Shown piece by piece: positions 43,665 to 53,092 of a stretch of 64,000 bases of DNA. This stretch comes from DASWJS01 sp036397035 (GTDB lineage: Bacteria > Actinomycetota > AC-67). The DNA is taken from the NCBI GenBank assembly GCA_036397035.1, contig DASWJS010000027.1:1-64000 (forward strand), in the 5' to 3' direction. The notes under the pieces were generated by a model, which worked only from the letters and a program-made list of their open reading frames with translations, was not told the DNA's origin and ran no database searches. Positions within the stretch are counted from its first letter, which is position 1. Each line of letters starts with the position of its first letter. The translations under genes were made by a program, and so were the position numbers.

Positions 43665-44550
43665 AGCCGAGCATCAGGGCGAGCTGCGCCGCGTTGCGCA
43701 CGCCCTTGTCCTGGTAGCAGTTGTTGAACAGCACGTGCGTGCGCTTCACCTCGCCGGCAAGCTCCAGCAGCCGCGGCTGCCACGCGCGCAGCTCGTCCTC
43801 GGCGTAGAGGTAGTCGAAGCGCTCGGCGACGCTGATCCCTTTCTTCTTCCACGTCTGGACGTTGCGACCGTGGAAGCGCACGACCGCGAGGTCCGGGGCG
43901 GTGGAGGCGACGACGTCCGGCACGCTCGACGCGAACCCCTGCGGCATGTCGAGGCACACGTAGACCGCGCCGATCGAGCGCAGCCATTCGAGCGTCCGCT
44001 CGGCCGGGTCCTCGCCGGTCATCCACGTGCCGCGCCGGAACTCGACGGCGATGCGGTAGTCGGGCAGGCGCGCGAGGCAGGACTCGACGTAGGCCTTGTT
44101 GTCGCGCGAGGGAACGAACCACTCGGGGAACTGGAACAGCACGCACCCGAGCTTGCCGGCGGAGTGCAGCGGCATCAGCGCGCTCCGGAACATCTCGAAG
44201 ACCTCGTCGACGGCTTCGAGCGGCAGGTCCTTCTGGTAGGCGGACCGCTTATCCCCCGCGTGCGCACGAAGCGCCTTGGGCAGCGAGGCGACCTTCGTCG
44301 GGTGCTGCGTGAGCAGCGAGTACGCCTTGACGTTGAAGGTGAAGTGCGCCGGGGTGCGCTCGACCCAGAGCGCGGCGTTGCGCGCCGACGGCGGCGCGTA
44401 GTAGGTGGCGTCCACCTCGACCAGCGGGAACTGCGAGGCGTAGAAGGCGAGCCGCGCCTCGGCCGACTTCGCCTCCGGCGGGTACCAGCCCGAGGCCAGC
44501 AGCGTCGGGTCGGTCCAGGACGACGTGCCGACCAGGATCTCGCCGCTCAC
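43645..44550 (-). CDS. DUF72 family protein
   Basis: The start is GTG 44550 (GTGA overlap with the GMC gene); 301 residues. The TIM-barrel DUF72 signature is clear: 'GTSSWTDPTLLASGWYP', 'VEVDATYYAPPS', 'FTFNVKAY', 'VEFRRGTW' and 'NNCYQDKGVRNAAQLALML' near the end. The biochemical role of DUF72 is unknown. It is the last gene of the four-gene GMC operon. Confidence 0.9.
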   Translation of the reverse strand: MSGEILVGTSSWTDPTLLASGWYPPEAKSAEARLAFYASQFPLVEVDATYYAPPSARNAALWVERTPAHFTFNVKAYSLLTQHPTKVASLPKALRAHAGDKRSAYQKDLPLEAVDEVFEMFRSALMPLHSAGKLGCVLFQFPEWFVPSRDNKAYVESCLARLPDYRIAVEFRRGTWMTGEDPAERTLEWLRSIGAVYVCLDMPQGFASSVPDVVASTAPDLAVVRFHGRNVQTWKKKGISVAERFDYLYAEDELRAWQPRLLELAGEVKRTHVLFNNCYQDKGVRNAAQLALMLGFSDPSA

Positions 44551-46160
44551 GAGCCGAAGTACCTCCGCGCGAGGTGCCCGGCCGTGCGCGTTGCGATCGC
44601 CTGCGCGGTCAGGGTCGGGTTCGGTCCGCCGATCCCGTTGACGAACACGCTCGTGTCGGCGATGAACAGCCGCTCGACCGCGTGCGCCTCACCCTCCGGG
44701 TCGACGACCGAGGTCGCGGGGTCGAAGCCCATCCGCATCGTGCCGTGCATGTGGATCGTCGAGGGGAGCGCGTCCGCCCGGTGGATCGACGCGGGGTCCG
44801 CGCCCGCGCCCACGAGCACCTCGGCCGCACGTCGCGCCAGCCAGTCGCGGCGCGCGATCGTCGCGGGCGTCGCGTGGTAGCGCACGACCGGGACGGGCCC
44901 GTGCTCGTCGGCGCGATCGGACAGCGTGACCCCGTTGGACGGGTCGTTCTCGTCGTCCACGCACACCGCGATCGTGAGCGTTCGCCGGTACGCCTCCATC
45001 CGCCGCTTGAGCGTCGCGCCCCACGTGCGCCCTCGGTGCGCCCACGGCCCGTCGGGGGCGCCGGGGGCGTCCGTCGCGGGGCCCATCGACGTCGCGAGCG
45101 CGAACGTCAGCGGGCCGAACCCTTGCACCTCGATGAAGCCGTAGCCCGGCAGGTCGGCGCGCGCCATCGAGGTCTGTCCCTGGTTCATCTCGACGTCGCC
45201 GGGCATGACCCCGCTGACGTAGTCGAACCAGTGCGTGGTCAGGTTCGACCCTACGGCGGGACTCGCGGGCAGGCCGCTCGACAGCCACAGGCGCGGCGTC
45301 TCGATCGCGCCGCACGCGAGGACGACGGCCTTGGCCTCCACCTCGTTGCGCTCGCCCGCTTCGGTCCGGTAGCGCACCGCCTTGATCCGAACGCGCTCGC
45401 CCGCGTCTTCGGTGACCAGTCCGGTGACGAAGCAGCCCGTGCGGAACTCGCAGCGTCCGGTCGCGCGGGCGAGCGGCGCGTAGGACGCGTTCGTTCCGCG
45501 CTTGGCCGTTTGCTCGACCGGCGCGCCGTCCGGGTTGCGGCAGCCGATCAGGCACTCGCCGCATTGCGTGCAGCCCCGCGCCGCCGGGAACGCGATCGGG
45601 TCCGCCGCGCGCGCGACCGAGGCGATCGCGTTCGGCTGCATGCGCCATCCTCCCGAGCGCACGTCGGGCCCGTGGGCGTGCTCGAACCCGATCGCCTCGC
45701 ACCCGCGGATGAACAGCTCCTCCTTGCGAGCGACCAGCTCGGCCGTGCCGACCGGCAGCGTCGCCTCGACCCGCCGGTAGTAGGGCACGAGCTCGCCGTA
45801 GCGGATCGGCCAGGCGTCGTCGACGGAGGCCGGATAGGCGCGCGGGCAGTTCCCGCCGAAGTGGAGCGTGTTGCCCCCGACGCCCGCGGTTTGGAACAGC
45901 AGCCCGATCCCGTCGCGCACGCGCGGCCACGCCCGCTTGGACCGGTCCGAGGGCCCCCAGCGAAGCAGCCCGTCGAAGGGGTTCAGCATGTCCCACTCGA
46001 GCCCGGTGAAGTCCCGTCCCGGGTCGTGCCAGCGCCCCGCTTCCAGCACCAGGACGTACAGGCCGGTCTCGGCGAGTTCTTTCGCGACGACCGCCCCGGT
46101 GCCGCCAGCGCCGATCACGATCACGTCCGGCCTGACGATCGGCTCCCCGAGACCGGTCAT
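44547..46160 (-). CDS. GMC-family FAD oxidoreductase with a four-Cys cluster
   Basis: This 537-residue protein has an N-terminal FAD motif (VIVIGAGGTGAVVAKELAE), the GMC signature 'GGNTLHFGGN' near residue 95 and a C-terminal His region ('STIHMHGTMRMG'). Residues about 205-216 hold CTQCGECLIGC, a cluster seen in the gluconate-dehydrogenase and long-chain alcohol oxidase branch that may carry an Fe-S centre. ATG 46160 overlaps the small-subunit stop by four bases, so the two are probably a membrane- or cytosol-linked dehydrogenase pair. The substrate is a sugar, sterol or alcohol, unknown. Confidence 0.85.
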   Translation of the reverse strand: MTGLGEPIVRPDVIVIGAGGTGAVVAKELAETGLYVLVLEAGRWHDPGRDFTGLEWDMLNPFDGLLRWGPSDRSKRAWPRVRDGIGLLFQTAGVGGNTLHFGGNCPRAYPASVDDAWPIRYGELVPYYRRVEATLPVGTAELVARKEELFIRGCEAIGFEHAHGPDVRSGGWRMQPNAIASVARAADPIAFPAARGCTQCGECLIGCRNPDGAPVEQTAKRGTNASYAPLARATGRCEFRTGCFVTGLVTEDAGERVRIKAVRYRTEAGERNEVEAKAVVLACGAIETPRLWLSSGLPASPAVGSNLTTHWFDYVSGVMPGDVEMNQGQTSMARADLPGYGFIEVQGFGPLTFALATSMGPATDAPGAPDGPWAHRGRTWGATLKRRMEAYRRTLTIAVCVDDENDPSNGVTLSDRADEHGPVPVVRYHATPATIARRDWLARRAAEVLVGAGADPASIHRADALPSTIHMHGTMRMGFDPATSVVDPEGEAHAVERLFIADTSVFVNGIGGPNPTLTAQAIATRTAGHLARRYFGS

Positions 46161-46597
46161 GGCTCGCCCAGCAAGTGCCGGAACCCGCGTCCCGGCCCGC
46201 CGAAGCCGGTGAGGTCCCAGCCCAGCGGCCTGCGCACCACGCGCCCGCGCTCGTCCTGGCCCGTCCACTCCCCGTAGACCGCCGCGATCGCCAGGAAGCC
46301 CAGCACCGACGGCAGCTCGCGAAGTTGCTCGACGTCGTGGTGCTCGATCGAGTCCAGCACCTGCACGCGCTCCGCGACCTCCAGCGAGGCGAACGCGCGG
46401 CCCTGAAATCGCGCGCGGGCCACCTCGTCGAGCAGCGCCGCGGCGCCCTCGCCGAGACCGGGCTGGATCAGGTCGAGGTAGTGAGCCAGGAACCGGTCCG
46501 CCTCGACGTCCGCCGCGCCCGGCGAGGCGTCGTGCGGCGCGCCCGGGACGAACACGGCCGCCGCCGCGCGCAAGGTTCGGGCCGCGTCCGTCGGCAA
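46157..46597 (-). CDS. Gluconate 2-dehydrogenase subunit 3-like protein
   Basis: The start is taken as TTG 46597 because GGGAGG precedes it by eight bases; this gives 146 residues and avoids overlap with the receiver gene. The sequence ('LRAAAAVFVPGA', 'DRFLAHYLDLIQPGLGEGAAALLDEV', 'RQ..YGEW') resembles the small subunit that partners GMC dehydrogenases. No twin-arginine signal is seen at this start. It probably chaperones or exports the large subunit. Confidence 0.75.
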   Translation of the reverse strand: MPTDAARTLRAAAAVFVPGAPHDASPGAADVEADRFLAHYLDLIQPGLGEGAAALLDEVARARFQGRAFASLEVAERVQVLDSIEHHDVEQLRELPSVLGFLAIAAVYGEWTGQDERGRVVRRPLGWDLTGFGGPGRGFRHLLGEP

Positions 46598-46616
46598 GGC
46601 TCGGACCTCCCGGCCG

Positions 46617-47003
46617 TCAGTCGGCCTGCGTGGCGGCCTCGACGCTTTCGTCGAGCGCCCTCGCGATCGCGTTCGCGGCTTCGCCAAGCTCGAACGCATC
46701 GACCGGTTGCACGAGCCATCGATCCGCGCCCGACCACTTCGCGAGCCAGGCGTCCTGCGCGCGGTGCAACAGCACGATGACGCCGGGCGGGTACGGCAAG
46801 ACCTTCAGCTCGTGCGCGAGGCCGAAGGCGCCGTACGGCACGGTCGTCTCGTCGGCGATCACCAGGATGATCTCGTCGTCGGTGGCGACCGTGCGCAGCG
46901 CCTCGATGCCGTCGGCCGCGACCTCGATCTCCCACGCGGGACCGAGGGCGCCGCGCGTCCGCGCGCGCGCCGCGTCGGATCCCGAAACCAGAAGAGCCTT
47001 CAC
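46617..47003 (-). CDS. Stand-alone receiver-like domain protein
   Basis: GTG 47003 starts a 128-residue single-domain protein ('ALLVSGSDAARARTRGALGP', 'ILVIADETTVPYG', 'DRWLVQPVDAFELGEAANAIARAL'). It looks like a response-regulator receiver, but the usual Asp-Asp and Lys positions are weak, so phosphorylation is uncertain. No output domain. It heads the minus-strand operon of the GMC dehydrogenase, which suggests a link. Confidence 0.6.
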   Translation of the reverse strand: MKALLVSGSDAARARTRGALGPAWEIEVAADGIEALRTVATDDEIILVIADETTVPYGAFGLAHELKVLPYPPGVIVLLHRAQDAWLAKWSGADRWLVQPVDAFELGEAANAIARALDESVEAATQAD

Positions 47004-47083
47004 GGCGCCGAATCCTATCGCCGCGACGCGGCGCGAGCGCGGCGAGGGAGGCTGCCTTCGAATCCCGCCGTCCCCGGCCGTCC

Positions 47084-47111
47084 TTGACTCCCGCCGCCGC
47101 CGTGCTATCGA
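47084..47111 (+). promoter_or_regulatory. SigA-type promoter of the aquaporin gene
   Basis: TTGACT (47084-47089), a 16-base spacer and TATCGA (47106-47111) precede ATG 47145 by 33 bases. A GAGAGGG ribosome site lies between. Confidence 0.55.
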
Positions 47112-47144
47112 ACGGGGAACAACCCCCAGACGAGAGGGCACGGA

Positions 47145-47861
47145 ATGGAACGCACAACGATCCAGAAGCTGCTGGCCGAGTTCGTCGGCACGTTCGCGCT
47201 CATCTTCATCGGCGTCGGCTCGATCGTCGCCGCCAACTTCGCGCCCGGCGCGGGCCTGGTCACGGTCGCGATCGCGCACGGGCTCGCCATCGCCACGATG
47301 GTCACCGCGGTCGGTCACGTCTCGGGCGCCCACTTCAACCCGGCCGTCACGATCGGCGCTTGGGTCACCGGCAAGATCAAGTCGGCCGACGCGGGGCTCT
47401 ACATCGGGACGCAGCTCCTCGGTGGGATCGTGGGCGCGCTCGCCATCCGCGCCGCCATCCCGCGCGAGGCCTGGCTCGGCGTGAACCTGGGCACGCCGCT
47501 GGTCTCCGGCTCCATCAGGAGCGGCTCGGCCGTGCTCATAGAAGCGATCCTGACCTTCTTCCTGGTGTGGGTCGTATTCGCCACCGCCATCGACGAGGAC
47601 GGCGCGTTCAACAAGGTCGCCGGCCTGGCGATCGGCTTCGTCATCCTGATGGACATCATGATGGGCGGACCCTTCACCGGCGCCGCCATGAACCCCGCGC
47701 GGTCCTTCGGCCCGGCGCTCGTCGGCGGCTTCTGGGACGGCTGGTGGGTCTACTGGGTCGGCCCGATCGCCGGCGGCATCATCGCCGCGGTGCTCTACGA
47801 CTCGATCATCCTGGCTCGCCGCGAGCCGGCGGCGGCGCTGGAGGCGGCTCCGGGCGAGTAG
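47145..47861 (+). CDS. MIP-family aquaporin
   Basis: The 238-residue protein has six membrane helices and both NPA boxes, HFNPAVT near residue 65 and AMNPARSFGP near residue 185. The second NPA is followed by Arg, and aromatic/Arg selectivity is AqpZ-like ('GHVSGAHFNPAV', 'GAAMNPARS'). Water (or small neutral solute) permeation is the expected role. It has its own promoter and stands apart from its neighbours. Confidence 0.9.
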   Translation: MERTTIQKLLAEFVGTFALIFIGVGSIVAANFAPGAGLVTVAIAHGLAIATMVTAVGHVSGAHFNPAVTIGAWVTGKIKSADAGLYIGTQLLGGIVGALAIRAAIPREAWLGVNLGTPLVSGSIRSGSAVLIEAILTFFLVWVVFATAIDEDGAFNKVAGLAIGFVILMDIMMGGPFTGAAMNPARSFGPALVGGFWDGWWVYWVGPIAGGIIAAVLYDSIILARREPAAALEAAPGE

Positions 47862-47898
47862 GGCGAGCAGGCCGAGCAGGCGCGGCCGGCGGTCCGGC

Positions 47899-48918
47899 TC
47901 AGGCGACTTCCCACGTGTCGCCCGAGTGCAGCAGCGCGGCGAGGTCGCCGTCGCCGAGCTTCTCGCGGGCCACGTCGAGCTGCTGGGCCATCTGCTGCCC
48001 GTAGACCGGGCGCGACACCTGCCGGAAGACGCCGATCGGCGTCGGCATCGTCGGGCCGGTCGCAAGGTGCGCGAGCTGGAAGGCCAGCGCCGGGTCCTCG
48101 CGATGCGCGTCGTGGACCAGGAGGTTCTCCTCGCCCACCTTGACCACGTCCACGATCTCGAGCTGCCCCTGTGGCGTCATGCGCACGCCGCGCTCGTCCT
48201 CGCCGCCGAAGCGAATCGGCTTGCCGTGCTCGAGCCGGATCTGGTTCGCGGCCTTGAACTCCCGGCCGGTGACCATCTCGAAGGCGCCGTCGTTGAAGAT
48301 GTTGCAGTTCTGGTAGATCTCGACGAACGCCGATCCCTGGTGCGCGGCCGCCTCCTTCAAGATCGTCGTCAAGTGCGCCCGGTCGACGTCCAGCGAGCGC
48401 GCGACGAAGGTCGCCTCCGCACCGAGCGCGAGCGCCACGGGGTTGAAGGGCTGGTCGAGCGAGCCGAACGGCGTCGACTTCGTCACCTTGCCGATCTCCG
48501 ACGTCGGCGAGTACTGACCCTTCGTGAGCCCGTAGATCTGGTTGTTGAACAGCAGGATGACGAGGTTGGTGTTGCGGCGCATCGCGTGGATGAGGTGGTT
48601 GCCGCCGATGGAGAGCCCGTCGCCGTCGCCGGTGACGACCCAGACGGTGAGGTCCTGGCGCGCGGTGGCGAGCCCGGTCGCGATCGCCGGCGCGCGTCCG
48701 TGGATCCCGTGCACGCCGTAGGTGTCGACGTAGTAGGGGAAGCGGCTCGAGCAGCCGATGCCGCTGACGATCACCATGTTCTCGCGCTTGACGCCGATCT
48801 CGGGAAGGACGCTCTGCACCACGCTCAGGATCGCGTAGTCCCCGCACCCGGGGCACCAGCGCACCTCCTGGTCGCTCGTGAAGTCCTTCTTGGTCAGCTC
48901 GACCGGTTCTGCTGCCAT
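47899..48918 (-). CDS. korB: 2-oxoacid:ferredoxin oxidoreductase beta subunit
   Basis: This 339-residue TPP-binding subunit has RWCPGCGDYAIL at residues 20-31 and the TPP motif GDGDGLSIGGNHLIHA, as in actinobacterial KorB. The start is ATG 48918; a GTG at 48927 overlapping the korA stop is also possible. It converts 2-oxoglutarate to succinyl-CoA with ferredoxin reduction, by homology to mycobacterial KorAB. Confidence 0.93.
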   Translation of the reverse strand: MAAEPVELTKKDFTSDQEVRWCPGCGDYAILSVVQSVLPEIGVKRENMVIVSGIGCSSRFPYYVDTYGVHGIHGRAPAIATGLATARQDLTVWVVTGDGDGLSIGGNHLIHAMRRNTNLVILLFNNQIYGLTKGQYSPTSEIGKVTKSTPFGSLDQPFNPVALALGAEATFVARSLDVDRAHLTTILKEAAAHQGSAFVEIYQNCNIFNDGAFEMVTGREFKAANQIRLEHGKPIRFGGEDERGVRMTPQGQLEIVDVVKVGEENLLVHDAHREDPALAFQLAHLATGPTMPTPIGVFRQVSRPVYGQQMAQQLDVAREKLGDGDLAALLHSGDTWEVA

Positions 48919-48923
48919 CCGTC

Positions 48924-50762
48924 TCACAACCTCTTCAGGATCTCGGTTTCGATCTCGGCCGCCCGGAACGGCAGCCCCTGCACCTTCGAGTAGGTCTTCG
49001 CGTCCACGAGGAACTCGGCGCGGATCAAGCGCGCGAGCTGCCCGAGGTTGTTCTCCGGGATCAGCACGCGGCGGTAGCGCTTGACGACGTCGCCGGTTCC
49101 CTTCGGGAACGGGTTCAGGTACGTCAGGTGCGCGTGCGCGACCTTCTTGCCGGCCGCGCGAACCTTCGCGCACGCCGCCGCGATCGAGCCGTACGTCGAG
49201 CCCCAGCCCAGGACCAGCAGGTCCGCGTCGCCCGTCGGGTCGTCCACCTCAAGCGGCGGGATCGAGTCGGCGATCTTGGCCACCTTGGCGGCGCGGATCC
49301 GCGTCATGTACTCGTGGTTCTGCGGGTCGTACGAGACGTTCCCGGTGCGGTCCTCCTTCTCCAGGCCGCCGACGCGGTGCTCCAGACCGGGCGTTCCCGG
49401 GATCGCCCACGGGCGCGCGAGGTTGTCGTCGCGCAGGTAGGGCAGGAAGCCGTCCTCGGAGTTCGGCTCGGTCGTGAAGGCCGGGTCCAGGATCGGCAGG
49501 TCCTCGACGTTCGGCAGGCGCCACGGCTCCGAGGAGTTGGCCAGGAACGTGTCGGACAGGATGATCACCGGCGTGCGGTAGGTCAACGCGATGCGCGCGG
49601 CCTCGATCGCGACCATGAAGCAGTCGGCCGGCGTGCGCGGCGCGACGATCGGGATGTGCGAGTCGCCGTGGCGGCCGTACATCGCGAGCAGCAGGTCGGC
49701 CGCCTCTTGCTTGGTGGGAAGCCCGGTGCTCGTCCCGCCCCGCTGCACGTCCACGACGATCATCGGCAGCTCGAGCACGATCGCCAGGCTGATCGTCTCG
49801 GCCTTGAGGTCCAGGCCCGGGCCACTGGTCGCCGTCACGCCGAGGTGGCCGCCGAACGCGGCGCCGAGCGCCGCGCACGCGGCGGCGATCTCGTCCTCCG
49901 CCTGGAACGACCGCAGGCCGAAGTTCTTGTGCTTGCTCAGCTCGTGCAGGATCTCCGAGGCCGGCGTGATCGGGTACGAGGCGTAGTAGAGCGGGATGCC
50001 GGCGCGCACCGACGACGCGACCAGGCCCCACGACAGCGCGGTGCTTCCCGTGATGTTGCGGTAGATGCCCGGCTTGGACACCGCCGGCTTGATCTCGTAC
50101 TGGTGCGCGATCAGCTCGGCGGTCTCGCCGAAGGCGTGGCCCGCCTTGAACGCCCGGACGTTCGCCTCCAGGATCGGCGGGTTCGACCCGAAGCGCTTCT
50201 CCAGCCACGCCAGCGTCACGTCGGTCGGCCGCGAGTACATCCACGACAGCATCCCGAGCGCGAACATGTTCTTCGCGCGCTCGGCCTGCTTCTTGTTGAT
50301 GCCCTCGATGTCGCTCGTCGCTTCGAGCGTCATCGAGGTCATCGGCACCTCGTAGACCTGGAACGACGACAGCGTGCCGTCCTCCAGCGGGTTGGTCGCG
50401 TACCCGGCGCGCTCGAGGTTCTTCTGGATGAAGGCGTCCTTGTTGACGATGAGGATGCCGCTCGTCGCGAGGTCGCTGACGTTGGCGCGCAAGCCGGCGG
50501 GGTTCATCGCGACGAGCACGTTGGGCTCGTCACCCGGGGTCAGGATGTCGGTGTCGGAGAAGTGGATCTGGAACCCGGAGACGCCGGCGATCGAGCCTGC
50601 GGGAGCGCGGATCTCGGCCGGGAAGTCTGGGAGCGTCGCGAGGTCGTTGCCGAGGACCGCCGTTGCGTTGGTGAACCGTTCCCCTGTGAGCTGCATACCG
50701 TCACCCGAGTCCCCGGCGAATCGGATGACGACGCGGTGAAGTTCCTCAACCGCCTTCGCCAT
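48924..50762 (-). CDS. korA: 2-oxoacid:ferredoxin oxidoreductase gamma-alpha subunit
   Basis: The 612-residue protein fuses an N-terminal gamma domain (RFAGDSGDGMQLTGERF, residues 13-30) to the alpha domain ('YYASYPITPASEILHELSKH', 'SGPGLDLKAETISLA'), as in M. tuberculosis KorA. It forms the pyrimidine and CoA-related part of the enzyme with KorB. It is transcribed before korB, with only five bases between. Oxygen-tolerant KorAB operates in some aerobic actinobacteria. Confidence 0.95.
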   Translation of the reverse strand: MAKAVEELHRVVIRFAGDSGDGMQLTGERFTNATAVLGNDLATLPDFPAEIRAPAGSIAGVSGFQIHFSDTDILTPGDEPNVLVAMNPAGLRANVSDLATSGILIVNKDAFIQKNLERAGYATNPLEDGTLSSFQVYEVPMTSMTLEATSDIEGINKKQAERAKNMFALGMLSWMYSRPTDVTLAWLEKRFGSNPPILEANVRAFKAGHAFGETAELIAHQYEIKPAVSKPGIYRNITGSTALSWGLVASSVRAGIPLYYASYPITPASEILHELSKHKNFGLRSFQAEDEIAAACAALGAAFGGHLGVTATSGPGLDLKAETISLAIVLELPMIVVDVQRGGTSTGLPTKQEAADLLLAMYGRHGDSHIPIVAPRTPADCFMVAIEAARIALTYRTPVIILSDTFLANSSEPWRLPNVEDLPILDPAFTTEPNSEDGFLPYLRDDNLARPWAIPGTPGLEHRVGGLEKEDRTGNVSYDPQNHEYMTRIRAAKVAKIADSIPPLEVDDPTGDADLLVLGWGSTYGSIAAACAKVRAAGKKVAHAHLTYLNPFPKGTGDVVKRYRRVLIPENNLGQLARLIRAEFLVDAKTYSKVQGLPFRAAEIETEILKRL

Positions 50763-50857
50763 TGTCGTGTGCGTCTCCCTTGCGTTTCCCCAGCGCGCCT
50801 CCCGCGCGCACCCCTTCATCATACGCACGCGACGCCTTCGCGCGAGGTCCCGAGACC

Positions 50858-50863
50858 TATACT
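50858..50863 (+). promoter_or_regulatory. -10 box before the cysteine desulfurase gene
   Basis: TATACT ends 7 bases before GTG 50871, consistent with a leaderless transcript. The rest of the 108-base divergent gap to korA shows no clear operator. Confidence 0.45.
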
Positions 50864-50870
50864 CGCCGGC

Positions 50871-52025
50871 GTGGCGCATTACCTCGATCACGCATCGACC
50901 ACGCCGCTGCACCCGGCCGCGGCCGAGGCGATGGCCGGGGCAACGGCCGAGGCCTGGGCGGACCCGTCCCGGCTCTACGGCGAGGCTCGCCGGGCGCGGA
51001 TCGCGCTGGACGAGGCGCGCGCCGGTGTCGCCGCCGCCGTCGGCGCCCGGGCCGAGGAGATCGTGTTCACCGGCGGCGGGACCGAGTCGTGCAACCTGGC
51101 GATCGCGGCCGGCGCGCGGGCGGCGGCGGCTGCCCGCAAGCCGCGCAGAATCGTCGTCTCCGCCGTCGAGCACACCGCCGTCCTGGAGGCGGCTCGCGCG
51201 CTCGGGGACTTCGACTTGGTGGAGGCGCCGGTCGACGCGACCGGCCGCGTCGACCTCGATGCGCTGCGCGTGGCGTGCGCGGGGGGCGCGGGGCTCGTGT
51301 CGGTCCAGACCGCCAACCACGAAGTCGGCACCCGGCAGCCGCTCGCGGAGGCCGTCGCGATCGCCCGCGAGGCCGGCGCGATCGTGCACACCGACGCCTG
51401 CATCACCGCCGGAAACGAGCCCACCGACGTCGCCTCGCTCGGCGTCGACCTCCTCTCCGCCTCGGCGCACAAGGCATACGGGCCCAAGGGCGCCGGGCTC
51501 TTGTGGGTCCGCCGAGGCACCCGCGTCCGGCCGGTGCAGGTCGGCGACGATCGGGAGCGTGGCAGGCGCGCCGGGATCGAGAACCTGCCGGCGATCGCCG
51601 GCTACGCGGCCGCGCTGGCCGCGCGCTCGTCCGAGTGGGCAGAGGAAGCCGAGCGGCTCGGGCGGCTGACCGAGCGCCTGCGGACCGAACTGCCGGCGGC
51701 CGTCCCCGACCTCGTCGTGCACGGCCACCCGGCCGAGCGGCTCCCCGGGCTCGTCGCCTTCAGCGTGCTCTACGTCGAGGGGGAGGCGCTTCTGCTCGGC
51801 CTCGACCGCGCGGGCATCGCCGTGCACTCGGGCTCGTCGTGTACGGCCGCGACCGGCGAGCCGAGCCACGTCCTTGCCGCGATGGGCGCGCTCACGCAGG
51901 GGTCGATCCGGGTCTCGCTGGGTCGCGGCTCGAACGAGGAAGACGTCGAGGCGCTGCTCGGCGCGCTCCCCGACGTCGTCGCCCGCGCGCGCGCCACAGC
52001 CGGACCTGCTACACGTGGACGGTGA
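50871..52025 (+). CDS. Cysteine desulfurase
   Basis: This 384-residue PLP enzyme shows the IscS/NifS pattern: YLDHASTTPLHPAA at the start, 'FTGGGTESCNLAI', 'VEHTAVLEAA', 'TANHEVGT', PLP-Lys in SASAHKAYGPKG near residue 205, and catalytic Cys in HSGSSCTAATGEP near residue 327. It supplies sulfur for Fe-S clusters and tRNA thiolation. The stop overlaps the tusA ATG by one base. Confidence 0.92.
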   Translation: MAHYLDHASTTPLHPAAAEAMAGATAEAWADPSRLYGEARRARIALDEARAGVAAAVGARAEEIVFTGGGTESCNLAIAAGARAAAAARKPRRIVVSAVEHTAVLEAARALGDFDLVEAPVDATGRVDLDALRVACAGGAGLVSVQTANHEVGTRQPLAEAVAIAREAGAIVHTDACITAGNEPTDVASLGVDLLSASAHKAYGPKGAGLLWVRRGTRVRPVQVGDDRERGRRAGIENLPAIAGYAAALAARSSEWAEEAERLGRLTERLRTELPAAVPDLVVHGHPAERLPGLVAFSVLYVEGEALLLGLDRAGIAVHSGSSCTAATGEPSHVLAAMGALTQGSIRVSLGRGSNEEDVEALLGALPDVVARARATAGPATRGR

Positions 52026-52255
52026 TGAGCGAGCGCGCGGTCGTCCTGGACACCCTCGGCGAGGCGTGCCCGATGCCGTTGATCAAGCTGAAGGCGCTCG
52101 CCGACGAGCAGCCGCCCGGCACGCTGATCGAAGTCCTGTCCGACGACGAAGGATCGAAGGTCGACATCCCCGTCTGGTGCCGGATGAAGGGCCAGGACTT
52201 CCTGGGCCGCGAGGATCGCGAGCGCGGCTGGTCGTTCCTGGTGCGAACGGCCTGA
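52025..52255 (+). CDS. tusA: TusA-like sulfur carrier protein
   Basis: The 76-residue protein has the CPxP motif, ACPMPLIKLK near residue 14, and the 'SDDEGSKVDIPVWC' core. It takes sulfur from the adjacent cysteine desulfurase and passes it to partners such as tRNA-modifying or sulfur-oxidising enzymes. The one-base overlap implies coupled translation. Confidence 0.9.
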   Translation: MSERAVVLDTLGEACPMPLIKLKALADEQPPGTLIEVLSDDEGSKVDIPVWCRMKGQDFLGREDRERGWSFLVRTA

Positions 52256-52275
52256 CGGGACCCGGGCGACGGCCC

Positions 52276-52941
52276 CTACGTCTCGCAGCGGCGCTTCACG
52301 TCCGAGCCCGCCCCGCCCCGGCACCGGTCCCGTCCCGTGCCCCCGACGAGCAGGTCGCCGCCGTCGCCGCCGGAGAGCACGTCGTTGCCGGCCTGGCCCT
52401 TGAGCGTGTCGGCTCCGGCGTTGCCGTACAGCCGGTCGGGGCCGCCGCCCCCGCGCAGCACGTCCTTTCCTCCGCCGCCGCCGACCAGGTCGGCGCCCCG
52501 GCCGCCGTCGATGACGTCGTTGCCCGCTCCGCCCTTGAGGACGTTCGCGCCGTCGTCGCCGATGATGCGGTCGTTGCCGGGTCCGCCCAGGACCCGCTCG
52601 ATCGAAGCCAGCGAAAGGTCGCCGAACCCCGTGGCGGTGAGGGCGACGAGGTCGACCGTGAGCGCGCCGGACGCGGCGCTGAGGTCGAGCGTGTCGATGC
52701 CGTTCCCGCCGCCGATCGAATCGTCGCCGCCGCCGGGCCTGATCACGTCGTTCCCGTCCCCGGCCAGGATGATGTCGTTGCCGGAGCTGCCGCAGATCAC
52801 GTCGTTGCCCGACGTGCCGATCGCCGGCACCCCGGCGATCGCGTTGATCGTGCACGCGGCGAGCCCGTCGGCGCGAGGCGCCACCACGAACAGGCACAGG
52901 CCGGCAGCCACCGCGGCCCTCAACGTCGTCGATCGCTTCAC
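52276..52941 (-). CDS. Secreted RTX-type calcium-binding repeat protein
   Basis: GTG 52941 follows GGAGGGG. The 221 residues have a signal peptide and then about fourteen glycine-Asp nonapeptides of the GGxGxDxLx type (for example GGAGNDVID, GGDGGDLLV), which fold as a calcium-bound parallel beta-roll. The family is usual in type I secretion of Gram-negatives; here an N-terminal signal suggests Sec export, and no type I system is nearby. It ends in a Cys/Arg-rich tail. Confidence 0.8.
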   Translation of the reverse strand: MKRSTTLRAAVAAGLCLFVVAPRADGLAACTINAIAGVPAIGTSGNDVICGSSGNDIILAGDGNDVIRPGGGDDSIGGGNGIDTLDLSAASGALTVDLVALTATGFGDLSLASIERVLGGPGNDRIIGDDGANVLKGGAGNDVIDGGRGADLVGGGGGKDVLRGGGGPDRLYGNAGADTLKGQAGNDVLSGGDGGDLLVGGTGRDRCRGGAGSDVKRRCET

Positions 52942-53092
52942 GTCGTCACACCCCTCCGCTTCCGGGCGCGCCCGAAACGCGCCTCGCGTCATGCCGTCAT
53001 GGGAGATATCGGCCGGGCGCGCGCAACCTTTCGGGTCCGGGAGGACCATCTTGGATAGCCAAACCGGCGCACGAGGCCCGTACGCACGAAGA

